Source of the DNA: RYN-230 sp963723595
GTDB lineage: Bacteria > Actinomycetota > Actinomycetes > Streptosporangiales > Streptosporangiaceae
Assembly (NCBI GenBank): GCA_963723595.1
Contig: CAVRRQ010000001.1
Location: 930,001 to 994,000 of the forward strand
Direction: 5' to 3'
DNA length: 64,000 bases
Part shown: piece by piece, positions 25,241-32,286 of the stretch
Layout of the letters: every line of letters starts with the position of its first letter
How positions within the stretch are numbered: position 1 is the first letter of the stretch
Made by a program: the position numbers and the translations under genes
The notes under the pieces: generated by a model
What the model was told of the DNA's origin: nothing
The model's database searches: none
The model's input: the letters and a program-made list of their open reading frames with translations, nothing else

Positions 25241-25968
25241 CGCGCCTCGCTGCGGGGTGGTGGCGGGAAGTCAGCGGAGGCGCTGTTGACGAAGTTGCGG
25301 GCGACGTCGGTGAGGTGCTGGTTGCTGTTCCGGGCGTATTCGCGGAGCATTCGGAAGGCGTCCTCCATGTCGATGGTGAGCCGCTCGGCGAGCTTGCCTT
25401 TGGCTTGTTCGATGATGACGCGGCTGTTCAGGGCGCCCTGCAACTGCTCGGCGAGGATCTCGGTGCGGCGCAGGCTCCGTTCCTGGAGCAGCCCGATGGT
25501 GGCCACGTCGGCGAGGGCCTGGCCGATGCGCAGGTCTGCCACCGCGAACGGACCGGGGGTGGCGCGGAACAGGTTCAGCGCGCCGACGACCTGGTCGCGG
25601 AGCCGCATCGGTAGGGCCTCCACAGTGCGGAACCCCGCCTGGACGGCGGCCGCGGCGAACCGCGGCCACCGCTGGTCCGCGCTGGTCAGGTCGGCCGCGG
25701 TGACCGGCTGGCCGGTGCGGAAGCAGTCCAGGCACGGTCCCTGGTCGTTCTGGATCTGGAACAGCTCGATCAGGCCAGCCGCCTCGCTGGATGCCGCTGC
25801 GACCCGTAGCTCACCGCGGGGGTCGGCCAGCACCACGCCGGCCGCGGACGCGGCCAGCAGGGCCACGCTGCGGTCGGTGAGCATGTGCAGGAAGTCAATG
25901 ACGTCAAAGTCAGCCACCATCGTGTCGGCCAGGCCGACGAAGGTATCGGAGAGAAGTTCAGGGTCCAT
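25237..25968 (-). CDS. GAF and ANTAR domain-containing regulator
   Basis: 243 residues. A GAF domain (about residues 20-165; LTDRSVALLAASAAGVVLAD, NDQGPCLDCFRTGQPVTAAD) is followed by a C-terminal ANTAR RNA-binding domain (LNSRVIIEQAKGKLAERLTI, FRMLREYARNSNQHLTDVAR). ANTAR proteins bind tandem hairpins in nascent RNA to prevent termination. The GPCLDC motif is typical of actinobacterial GAF-ANTAR proteins. It follows a second GAF-ANTAR gene by 62 bases on the same strand. Target RNAs are not evident nearby. Confidence 0.9.
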   Translation of the reverse strand: MDPELLSDTFVGLADTMVADFDVIDFLHMLTDRSVALLAASAAGVVLADPRGELRVAAASSEAAGLIELFQIQNDQGPCLDCFRTGQPVTAADLTSADQRWPRFAAAAVQAGFRTVEALPMRLRDQVVGALNLFRATPGPFAVADLRIGQALADVATIGLLQERSLRRTEILAEQLQGALNSRVIIEQAKGKLAERLTIDMEDAFRMLREYARNSNQHLTDVARNFVNSASADFPPPPRSEAR

Positions 25969-26030
25969 GTGGGTTCACCTTCTCGTGGTGGCAGCACGAT
26001 GTGGGCCCGGGAGCCCAGCAGGCGGGTCCG

Positions 26031-26792
26031 TCATCGCCCGCCGTCCTGCGTTGCGTCGGGCTGCAGGTGCAGGCGCCGGGCGACGATGTCGGCGGCCACG
26101 TCGGCGAGCCGCCGGTCGCGGGTATAAGCGTAGGCCCGGAGCCGGGCGAAGGCCTCAGTGACGCCGACGCCGAGTTGCACGGTGAGCATGCCGGTGGCCT
26201 GGTCGATCTGTGCGCGGTGCGCCGCGAGTTCCGGTGGCTGGCCGATTGGCCGCCCGCCGTGCCCATCCCCGTCGGCGGCCGGCCCGGCACCGTCGCCGAG
26301 GCCGTCGAGCAGCAGCACGGTCGCGGTGTCCGCGAGCAGCAGGCAGTCACCGAGTTGCGGGCCGGACAGCGGGCCGGGCGAGCTGCGGTACAGGCCCATG
26401 ACCCCGGCCTGGATCGCGCCGATCACCAGCGGGAACGCGTACACGGCTGCGGCGCCGAGCTGGCGCGCTTCGGGCGTGAACGCGGGCCACCGGCGGTTGG
26501 ATTGCGCATCGCCCAGGTCGGCGGCCAGGACCGGCGCGGGGCTGGCCAGTACGTCGTGGCACGGTCCCTCGCCCAGCATCAGCTGTACCTCGGCGAGCTG
26601 CTCGCTGACCAGGTTCGTTACACATATGACAAAATCCGGTGCTCGGCCGTTCGCGGCGGCCACCCATCCCCCGCCGGCCCGGGCCGAGGACACGGCGACC
26701 GCGCACACATCGGCGACCGCCACCCGCCGGCCAGCCGCGGCCGCGCGCGCGGCGATCAGCCCCCACAACACCGCCGGCCTGCTGTTAGCCAT
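26031..26792 (-). CDS. GAF and ANTAR domain-containing regulator, divergent copy
   Basis: 253 residues. The GAF part carries LGEGPCHDVLASPAPVLAAD and RWPAFTPEARQLGAAAVYAF; the ANTAR part is HRAQIDQATGMLTVQLGVGV, then EAFARLRAYAYTRDRRLADV. Between them is a Gly/Asp-rich linker (about residues 165-190). The N-terminus is unusually Ala-rich and lacks the common GAF-ANTAR start. It probably forms an operon with the second GAF-ANTAR gene downstream (62-base gap). Confidence 0.85.
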   Translation of the reverse strand: MANSRPAVLWGLIAARAAAAGRRVAVADVCAVAVSSARAGGGWVAAANGRAPDFVICVTNLVSEQLAEVQLMLGEGPCHDVLASPAPVLAADLGDAQSNRRWPAFTPEARQLGAAAVYAFPLVIGAIQAGVMGLYRSSPGPLSGPQLGDCLLLADTATVLLLDGLGDGAGPAADGDGHGGRPIGQPPELAAHRAQIDQATGMLTVQLGVGVTEAFARLRAYAYTRDRRLADVAADIVARRLHLQPDATQDGGR

Positions 26793-27361
26793 CTGCGCAC
26801 CGGGCGGCGCACGGCCACGCCCCGGCCATGCCTGGGTACTCGCGTGAGCTCAGCTGCACATTCAGCATCGGGCCGCCTTTCTGCCACAGCAGCCAGGCGG
26901 GGACTCGACCTCACAGCTACCTGTCGGCCTGCACCCACAGACACTACGCCCTCCGGGGAGGGGTGTAGCGCCACGTCGGCGCTGCGCGCTGGCCCCCGTG
27001 CAGCCCACACGAGCTCAGTTACGCGTGGCCGCGGACGGTGCGCGGCGCCGACGTGGCTGGTCTCTTATTCGGCCTGGGCCCCGGCGGACCGCGACAGGCC
27101 CGGCGGGCTGCGGGTGGAAGTGATGCGCAGCGCTTCGCCGTCAGCGGCGGGGCTGCCTGCCGGGGAAGCCCGGGAAGCACCGGGCAATGCCATATGCCCC
27201 ACCTCGCTCACGTCGGTTCAACGCACCGCCGAGGTCCAGGGCAGTCGGAGAAAGATCGTCCGCGTGCACAGCGCAACCGCTTTCTCCGCTCCACGCACTA
27301 GGCCACATGTGAAGAGGCGGCAACGCCGCCGTGGCCAAGCCGCTCAGGCCCGGAGACGGGG
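26793..27361. other. 569-base gene-poor stretch upstream of the GAF-ANTAR pair
   Basis: No reading frame here resembles a protein. I see an imperfect hairpin around the CTCC-GG-GGAG centre near 26,950-26,975, and a stronger nested hairpin at 27,301-27,336. The former sits about 165 bases upstream of the GAF-ANTAR start and might be part of a leader; this is a guess. Confidence 0.4.
27301..27336 (-). terminator. Nested hairpin downstream of the acdS operon
   Basis: Outer arms GGCCAC (27301-27306) and GTGGCC (27331-27336) enclose inner arms GGCGGC (27316-27321) and GCCGCC (27325-27330) with loop AAC. It lies about 25 bases after the stop of the small acidic protein gene on the minus strand. 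There is no T-tract, as is common for actinobacterial terminators. Confidence 0.5.
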
Positions 27362-27499
27362 CTAGGCGGAGTCCCAGTGCGGTGGGCGGTCGCGGGTGTA
27401 GCGGTCGTCCTCGTCGTCGGGGTCAGCGTGCTCGCCCCAGCCGAGGTCGGTCTCGTCCTCGCTCTCGACGGGGTCTTCGTCGGGCGGCATGGCGGTCAT
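27362..27499 (-). CDS. Small acidic protein with C-terminal RPPHWD motif
   Basis: 45 residues starting MTAMPPDEDPVESEDETDLG and ending DRYTRDRPPHWDSA. Nearly one third of the residues are Asp or Glu. A GGGAA Shine-Dalgarno lies at good spacing before the ATG at 27499. I recall short acidic actinobacterial proteins ending in a D-R-P-P-H-W-D motif, of unknown function. It starts 13 bases after the acdS stop on the same strand, so the two are probably cotranscribed. It may be missed by automatic calling because of its size. Confidence 0.7.
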   Translation of the reverse strand: MTAMPPDEDPVESEDETDLGWGEHADPDDEDDRYTRDRPPHWDSA

Positions 27500-27511
27500 C
27501 CGTTCCCGAGC

Positions 27512-28528
27512 TCAGCCATTCTTAAAGAGGGCGCTGTAGGCGTTGAGCGCGGGCTGGCCGCCCAGGTGGGCGTAGAGCACGGTGGAGTCCTTGCCGATCT
27601 CGCCGGTGCGGACCAGGTCGATCAGGCCGGCCATCGACTTGCCCTCGTACACCGGGTCGATGATCATGCCCTCCAGGCGGCCGGTGAGCCGGATCGCGTC
27701 CAGCGTGGACTGCACCGGGATGCCGTAGTAGTCGCCCGCCCAGCCCTCCAGCAGGGTGATCTCGTCGTCGCGCAGCGAGCGGCCCAGGCCGATCCGGGCC
27801 GCGGTGTCCTGCGCGATCTTGGTCACCTGGGCCCGGGTCTCCCCGAGCTTGGCCGACGCGTCAATGCCGAGCACCCGGCGCGGCCGGTCCTGCCCGGCGA
27901 ACCCGGCGATCATCCCGGCATGAGTGGACCCGGTGACGGCGCACACGATGACGGTGTCGAAGAATACGCCCAATTCGCGTTCCTGCTGCTGCACCTCGTA
28001 GGCCCAGTTGGCGAAGCCGAGCCCGCCCAGCGGGTGGTCGGACGCGCCCGCCGGGATCGGGTAGGGCACGCCGCCGGCCGCCCGGACGTCGTCGAGCGCC
28101 TGTTCCCAGCTCGACTTGATGCCGATGCCGAAGCCGGCCTCGACCAGCTGCACGTCGGCGCCCATGATGCGGGACAGCAGGATGTTGCCGACCCGGTCAT
28201 TGACCACGTCGGGCCAGTCCACCCAGCTCTCCTGGACCAGCCGGGCCTTGAGCCCCAGCCGGGCCGCGACCGCGGCCACCTGCCGGGTGTGGTTGGACTG
28301 CACGCCGCCGATCGACACCAGGTGGGTGGCGCCCTGGGCCAGCGCGTCGGGGACCAGGTACTCCAGCTTGCGGGTCTTGTTCCCGCCGTAGGCCAGCCCG
28401 GAGTTGCAGTCCTCCCGCTTGGCCCAGATCGCGGCCCCGCCGAGGTGCTCGGTCAGCCGGTCCAGCCGGTGCACCGGGGACGGCCCGAACAGCAGCGGGT
28501 AGCGCGAGAAATCGCTCAGGGTGGTCAC
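27512..28528 (-). CDS. acdS: 1-aminocyclopropane-1-carboxylate (ACC) deaminase
   Basis: 338 residues, exactly the length of characterised enzymes. PLP-binding Lys51 lies in GGNKTRKLEYL and Ser78 in GVQSNHTR. The diagnostic residues separating ACC deaminase from D-cysteine desulfhydrase are present: Glu295 preceded by Tyr294 (DPVYEGKS) and Leu322 (YAHLGG). The enzyme cleaves the ethylene precursor ACC to 2-oxobutyrate and ammonia in the cytoplasm and is typical of plant-associated bacteria. It sits between a polysaccharide deacetylase gene (10 bases upstream) and a small acidic protein gene. No acdR/Lrp regulator is adjacent. Confidence 0.96.
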   Translation of the reverse strand: MTTLSDFSRYPLLFGPSPVHRLDRLTEHLGGAAIWAKREDCNSGLAYGGNKTRKLEYLVPDALAQGATHLVSIGGVQSNHTRQVAAVAARLGLKARLVQESWVDWPDVVNDRVGNILLSRIMGADVQLVEAGFGIGIKSSWEQALDDVRAAGGVPYPIPAGASDHPLGGLGFANWAYEVQQQERELGVFFDTVIVCAVTGSTHAGMIAGFAGQDRPRRVLGIDASAKLGETRAQVTKIAQDTAARIGLGRSLRDDEITLLEGWAGDYYGIPVQSTLDAIRLTGRLEGMIIDPVYEGKSMAGLIDLVRTGEIGKDSTVLYAHLGGQPALNAYSALFKNG

Positions 28529-28538
28529 CTAACGCACC

Positions 28539-29744
28539 TTAGTCGCCGTCGAGCGAGCGGCGCTGCACCGGTTCACCGGCGAAGTCGGCCGGCGTCAGCG
28601 GCGTGGGGTTCAGGTGCTGAGCGTGGATGACCCGGAGCAACTGGACCATCTGGTGGCCCAGGCCCGGCACCCAGTGCAGCAGCACGATCTCGCCGGGCTC
28701 CAGCTTCCGGCCGTCCCAGGTGTGCACGCCGCCGGTGCTGCCCACCGTGGCGCTCCAGCCGACCAGGGCCTTGAGCCCGCCGCGGAAGGCCGCCGCCTGC
28801 ACGGTCCGGTCGAACGCCCCGTACGGCGGCCGCCCCATGACCGGGGTGTGGCCGAGCAGCCGGCCCAGGCCGGTCCGGGCCTGGCCCCACTGCGTGGTGG
28901 CCTGGCGCAGGCTCAGCTTGGTCAGGTTGGGATGGGACACGGTGTGGTCGCCGACCGTCCCGCCGGCCGCGACGAACGCCCGCCAGTACGGCAGGTTCCG
29001 CTCCGCGGCCTGCAGGATGAGGAACGCGGTCACCGGCAGGTGGGTCTGCCGCATTAGAGAGAGCACCTTGGCGCTCGGCGTCCAGCCGTCGTCCACGGTG
29101 ATGTAGATGGCCCGGTGGGCCGGGTTGGCGAAGGAGTAGACCGGGATCTCGCGCATGGCCGGGATGGTCACCCGGACCGCGGCCTGCTCGCCGTCCCGGG
29201 CCGTTACCCGCAGCCAGGCCTGGCACGGGGCTGGGCCGCTGGCCACCGCGACCTCCCGGGCGGCCGGGAAGCTGACCGTGTCCTTGCCGCACAGCGGCCG
29301 GGGTGGCTGGCGCCGCAACGGGCTGGACGCCGAGACGAGCACGCCGGACGCGGCGTGCCGGGACCTGGTGATGCGCAGCGCACGCGGCATGGCCACGGTC
29401 AGCGTCCGCTGTTCCGGTCGCGGTCCGTCCACCTGGACCTGCAGCCGGGCCTGGGTGCCGGGCCGGACCGGGACCCGGACCGCCGCACCATCCAGGCCCT
29501 GCCTGACCGGGCCGGCCCCGGACACGACGAGGTGGCTGCGGACCAGGATCCGCTGGCCCTCGGGGCCGCTGGCCGGCGTCAGCCGGACGGCCACGGTATT
29601 GGAGGCCGGGAACAATGTCCATGCCACTCCCGGCGTTCCCGACAATGCGGCGGCCGCGCCTTGGCCGACCCAGGCTACGGCCAAGCCGATGAAAACGAGC
29701 ACAGCCGCCGCGAGAACAAGTATGAACCGGCGTGAATCCACCAT
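28539..29744 (-). CDS. Membrane-anchored polysaccharide deacetylase family protein
   Basis: 401 residues from the ATG at 29744. A single N-terminal TM segment (FILVLAAAVLVFIGLAVAWV) anchors an extracytoplasmic protein: first an Ig-like region of about 170 residues, then a NodB-homology domain from about residue 205. The NodB motifs are present: TVDDGW (motif 1 Asp-Asp), DHTVSHP (motif 2 His-x3-His), RPPYGAF (motif 3) and LLHW near the end. It probably deacetylates cell-wall or extracellular glycans. It is 10 bases upstream of acdS on the same strand, so they may be cotranscribed. Confidence 0.85.
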   Translation of the reverse strand: MVDSRRFILVLAAAVLVFIGLAVAWVGQGAAAALSGTPGVAWTLFPASNTVAVRLTPASGPEGQRILVRSHLVVSGAGPVRQGLDGAAVRVPVRPGTQARLQVQVDGPRPEQRTLTVAMPRALRITRSRHAASGVLVSASSPLRRQPPRPLCGKDTVSFPAAREVAVASGPAPCQAWLRVTARDGEQAAVRVTIPAMREIPVYSFANPAHRAIYITVDDGWTPSAKVLSLMRQTHLPVTAFLILQAAERNLPYWRAFVAAGGTVGDHTVSHPNLTKLSLRQATTQWGQARTGLGRLLGHTPVMGRPPYGAFDRTVQAAAFRGGLKALVGWSATVGSTGGVHTWDGRKLEPGEIVLLHWVPGLGHQMVQLLRVIHAQHLNPTPLTPADFAGEPVQRRSLDGD

Positions 29745-29886
29745 CCGGTGCCCGCTGTAGGCAGGGACATTCCAGCTCACGGGACGACAGAATCGCACAT
29801 TCTGCCGGAAAAACTTCCACGCCGCGCCGAACCGTCACCAGATCACGGAACTGGAATTATTGGTAATCGACTTTGCTCCGCCGGTA

Positions 29887-30474
29887 CTACTTCCGGTCCG
29901 GCGCTAAGCGCAATGCGGGACGATTAGCCCCGGCCAGTGTGCTGATCGCCTGCCCGGTCCAGGCCAGGCTGGCCCGGTGCACCGCGAGGCCGTGCTCGAC
30001 GGCCAGCCGGGCCGCCGGGGTGGCCGCGAGGTCCGGGCCGGCGGCCGCCTGCTCCAGCGTGGCCACGAACGCGGCCAGCGCGGCGCGCAGGCTGGCCAGG
30101 AAGCCGAGTACCTCGCCGGCCGGCAGCACGTCCGTCATCATCACGAAGCGGAGCAGGTGCATGCCGAGGTCCTGGCCGACGGTCTCCGGGTGCACTGGCT
30201 CGCGGATCCAGCCGAGGTGGGCCTGGCGCCCGTCCGTGGTGAGCCGGTACAGCCGCCGCGGCCGCCCGCCGGCGGCCGGCCGGAGCGTCTCCGAGCGGAG
30301 CAGCCCGCGCCGCTCCAGCCGGTCCAGCGCCGGGTAGAGCGCGCCAGAACTCGGCCGGTACACGCCCATGGGGCTGGTCGCGAACCGGCGCTTGAGGTCG
30401 TAGCCGCTGGACGGCCGGATGAAGATCATGCCGAGCAGCACGTGCTCGAACGGGGTGAGCTGTGATCGCGGCAT
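29887..30474 (-). CDS. PadR family transcriptional regulator
   Basis: 195 residues from the ATG at 30474. It starts MPRSQLTPFEHVLLGMIFIR with the PadR hallmark PSSGYDLKRRF and recognition region SSGALYPALDRLERRGLL, followed by a helical C-terminal domain. It is divergent from a VC0807-type membrane protein gene, its likely target. The gap holds a GTCGA-A-TCGAC palindrome next to a TATAGT -10 element, and a strong hairpin that would lie in the padR leader. Confidence 0.88.
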   Translation of the reverse strand: MPRSQLTPFEHVLLGMIFIRPSSGYDLKRRFATSPMGVYRPSSGALYPALDRLERRGLLRSETLRPAAGGRPRRLYRLTTDGRQAHLGWIREPVHPETVGQDLGMHLLRFVMMTDVLPAGEVLGFLASLRAALAAFVATLEQAAAGPDLAATPAARLAVEHGLAVHRASLAWTGQAISTLAGANRPALRLAPDRK

Positions 30475-30497
30475 GGACGCGGCACCCTGGGTCGTCC

Positions 30498-30519
30498 GGC
30501 CGGCGGTCCTCCGCCGGCC
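30498..30519 (+). terminator. GC-rich hairpin followed by TTTTATT
   Basis: Perfect 9-base arms GGCCGGCGG and CCGCCGGCC with loop TCCT, followed on the plus strand by TTTTATT: an intrinsic-terminator shape. It lies between divergent starts, so on the minus strand it is in the padR leader, with AGGA in the loop. It may insulate the plus-strand gene from antisense transcription or modulate padR translation. Confidence 0.5.
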
Positions 30520-30528
30520 TTTTATTAG

Positions 30529-30546
30529 GTCGAATCGACTTATAGT
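30529..30546 (+). promoter_or_regulatory. Promoter -10 TATAGT with overlapping palindromic operator
   Basis: GTCGA-A-TCGAC (30529-30539) directly precedes TATAGT (30541-30546), ten bases from the GTG start at 30556. The short distance implies a leaderless or nearly leaderless transcript. The palindrome is well placed for repression by the divergent PadR protein. No convincing -35 is seen. Confidence 0.55.
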
Positions 30547-30555
30547 GTAGGCACC

Positions 30556-31242
30556 GTGGACTCCAGGCAGGTGCGGTCGGCCGTGATGATCGCGGTCTTC
30601 GACATCGCCGGGCCCCTGGTGGCCTACAACCTGCTTCGCTCGGCTGGGTTCAGCTCGGTCGCCGCGCTCGTACTGAGCGGTGTGTTCCCGGCCGCCGGGG
30701 TGACCATCGGCTTCATCCAGCACCGCAGGGTGGACGCCCTCGGCGTCCTGGTGCTGGCGGGCATCGCAGTGGGTGCGCTGCTCGGGCTGGTCAGCCACAA
30801 CCCACGGCTGGTGCTGGACGAAGGCTCGGTGGTCACCGCGGCGTTCGGCCTGGTCTGCCTGGGCTCGCTGGGCACGTCGAAACCGCTGATGTACCGGCTG
30901 GCCATGGAATTCGTGGGGCCGGACACTGCGAAGGGCCGCGAGTTCACCGGGCTGTGGCAGTACGCGGAGTTCCGGCACGTTTTCCGGGTCATGACCATCG
31001 TGTGGGGCATCGGCTACCTGGCTGAGGCCGCGGCCCGGGTCGTCATCGTGCAGAACACCTCGACCGGGACCGCGCTGGCCGTCAGCAAGGTCATGCCGTA
31101 CGCGGTGGCCGCGGTGCTGACCGCCTGGACGATCGGCTACGGCCGGCACTCGAAGCGCAAGGGTGAACGCATTGCCGCCGCCGCCGCAGCAGCAGCCGCG
31201 GCCGCGGCCGCCACCGGTGACCGGCCCGGACCGGCGTTATAG
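30556..31242 (+). CDS. VC0807 family integral membrane protein
   Basis: 228 residues from a GTG. About six membrane segments are visible, e.g. SVAALVLSGVFPAAGVTIGF and ALGVLVLAGIAVGALLGLVS, with the family's conserved DIAGPLVAYNLLR near the N-terminus and FVGPDTAKGREFTGLWQYAEFRHVFRVMTIVWG in the middle. The C-terminus has a run of 13 alanines followed by TGDRPGPAL, encoded by GCC/GCA repeats. The function of the family is unknown. It is divergent from and probably repressed by the PadR regulator. Confidence 0.75.
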   Translation: MDSRQVRSAVMIAVFDIAGPLVAYNLLRSAGFSSVAALVLSGVFPAAGVTIGFIQHRRVDALGVLVLAGIAVGALLGLVSHNPRLVLDEGSVVTAAFGLVCLGSLGTSKPLMYRLAMEFVGPDTAKGREFTGLWQYAEFRHVFRVMTIVWGIGYLAEAAARVVIVQNTSTGTALAVSKVMPYAVAAVLTAWTIGYGRHSKRKGERIAAAAAAAAAAAAATGDRPGPAL

Positions 31243-31283
31243 CGGCGGCATCGCGGCCGCCCGGGCCTAAAGTCCCTACCAGG

Positions 31284-31499
31284 GTGGTAGGCAGATCTGC
31301 TGAACTGGGCGCGCGCTCTATCAGGTGCCGCCAGGTCACCTTCCAGGAGGTGGACAGCTACGTCAGCAGCGAGCTGGGCGGTGGCGACCCCGGCCAGGGC
31401 CTGGCCGCGGTCCGGGTGCACCTGGCCAGCTGCGCCGCCTGCCAGCAGGACTACCAGGGCCTGCAGGCGGCGGGCCGGCCCGCGAGGTTATCCGCTTAG
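31284..31499 (+). CDS. Short putative zinc-finger (anti-sigma-like) protein
   Basis: 71 residues if started at the GTG 31284. A conserved-looking core CRQVTFQEVDSYVSSELGGG, then HLASCAACQQDYQGL, has the C...H-x3-C-x2-C spacing of zf-HC2 anti-sigma domains. There is no TM helix or C-terminal sigma-binding extension, so it may be a stand-alone finger or a truncated anti-sigma factor. The start is uncertain. It lies just upstream of the DGPF genes. Confidence 0.5.
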   Translation: MVGRSAELGARSIRCRQVTFQEVDSYVSSELGGGDPGQGLAAVRVHLASCAACQQDYQGLQAAGRPARLSA

Positions 31500-31501
31500 A
31501 G

Positions 31502-31528
31502 TGTCCATCCGGGCTGGTCCGGTACGTC
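31502..31528 (+). promoter_or_regulatory. Candidate ECF42-type promoter for the DGPF genes
   Basis: TGTCCA, 17 bases, then CGTC. From memory, ECF42 sigma factors recognise TGTCGA at -35 and CG(A/T)C at -10, so this differs at one position. It lies 48 bases before the start of the first DGPF gene. Inference only. Confidence 0.35.
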
Positions 31529-31576
31529 GTGAGGATGAGCCAGCCATCCGGCGCTGGCCATCGCGAAGGAGGACCG

Positions 31577-31930
31577 ATGAAATACATGCTGCTGATCTGC
31601 GTCGGCGAGGACGTCCAGCTCACCCCGGAGGAAGGCGCGGAGATGGAGCGCGCGACCCTGGCCTGGGTGGATGAGATGGAAGGGCGCGGGGTGCGGCTGC
31701 AGGGCGCACCGCTGCAGCCAGTCAGCGACGCCACCACGGTCCGCGTCCGGCGGGACGAGGTACTGATCAGCGACGGGCCATTCGCCGAGACCAAGGAGCA
31801 GATCGGCGGGTTCGACATCCTGGAGTGCACCGACCTGGACCAGGCCATCGAGGTGGCGGCCAAGCACCCGGTGGCCCGGATCGGCACCATCGAGGTGCGC
31901 CCGTTCTGGCTGGATGAGGACGGGAACTGA
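31577..31930 (+). CDS. YciI family (DGPF domain) protein
   Basis: 117 residues with an AAGGAGGA ribosome site before the ATG. It has the defining ISDGPFAETKEQIGGFDILE stretch (DGPF) and the RIGTIEVRPF C-terminus. DGPF proteins have a ferredoxin-like fold and are the usual partners and targets of ECF42 sigma factors. Its stop overlaps the start of a second DGPF gene (TGATG), and the ECF42 sigma gene lies convergently just beyond. Biochemical function unknown. Confidence 0.92.
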   Translation: MKYMLLICVGEDVQLTPEEGAEMERATLAWVDEMEGRGVRLQGAPLQPVSDATTVRVRRDEVLISDGPFAETKEQIGGFDILECTDLDQAIEVAAKHPVARIGTIEVRPFWLDEDGN

Positions 31931-32286
31931 TGCGCTACCTCATGCTGCACCGCATCGACGAGACCGCGACATTCGAGCCAGCCGACGATCCCGGCGTTCC
32001 TGGCTCGGCTGCCGGACGGGCGATGGACGCCTGGGTACGTGAGATGGAAGGCACTGGCGTTAAGAAATATGGGGGGCATTTGCGGCCCGCCGGGGAAGCG
32101 GTCACGGTGCGGGTGCGCGGCGGTGAGGTGCTGGTCAGCGACGGGCCGTTCGCCGAGACCAAGGAGCAGATCGCCGGGTTCGACCTGCTGGAGTGCGCGG
32201 ACCGGGACGCGGCCATCGAGGTCGCGGCGCGGCATCCGACCGCCCGGATCGGCACGTTCGAGCTGCGGCCCCTGGTCCGGCCTTAA
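31930..32286 (+). CDS. YciI family (DGPF domain) protein, second copy
   Basis: 118 residues, starting MRYLMLHRIDETATFEPADD. It carries VSDGPFAETKEQIAGFDLLE and ARIGTFELRPL. It is about half identical to its upstream neighbour, so the pair is an ancient tandem duplication. Its start overlaps the first copy's stop, and its stop overlaps by a few bases with that of the convergent sigma factor gene. Confidence 0.92.
   Translation: MRYLMLHRIDETATFEPADDPGVPGSAAGRAMDAWVREMEGTGVKKYGGHLRPAGEAVTVRVRGGEVLVSDGPFAETKEQIAGFDLLECADRDAAIEVAARHPTARIGTFELRPLVRP

Noticed and set aside
31171..31218. GCC/GCA repeat as a possible microsatellite switch
   Set aside because: It encodes a poly-Ala tail in frame and the codons are mixed, so slippage potential is low; kept only as part of the gene description.
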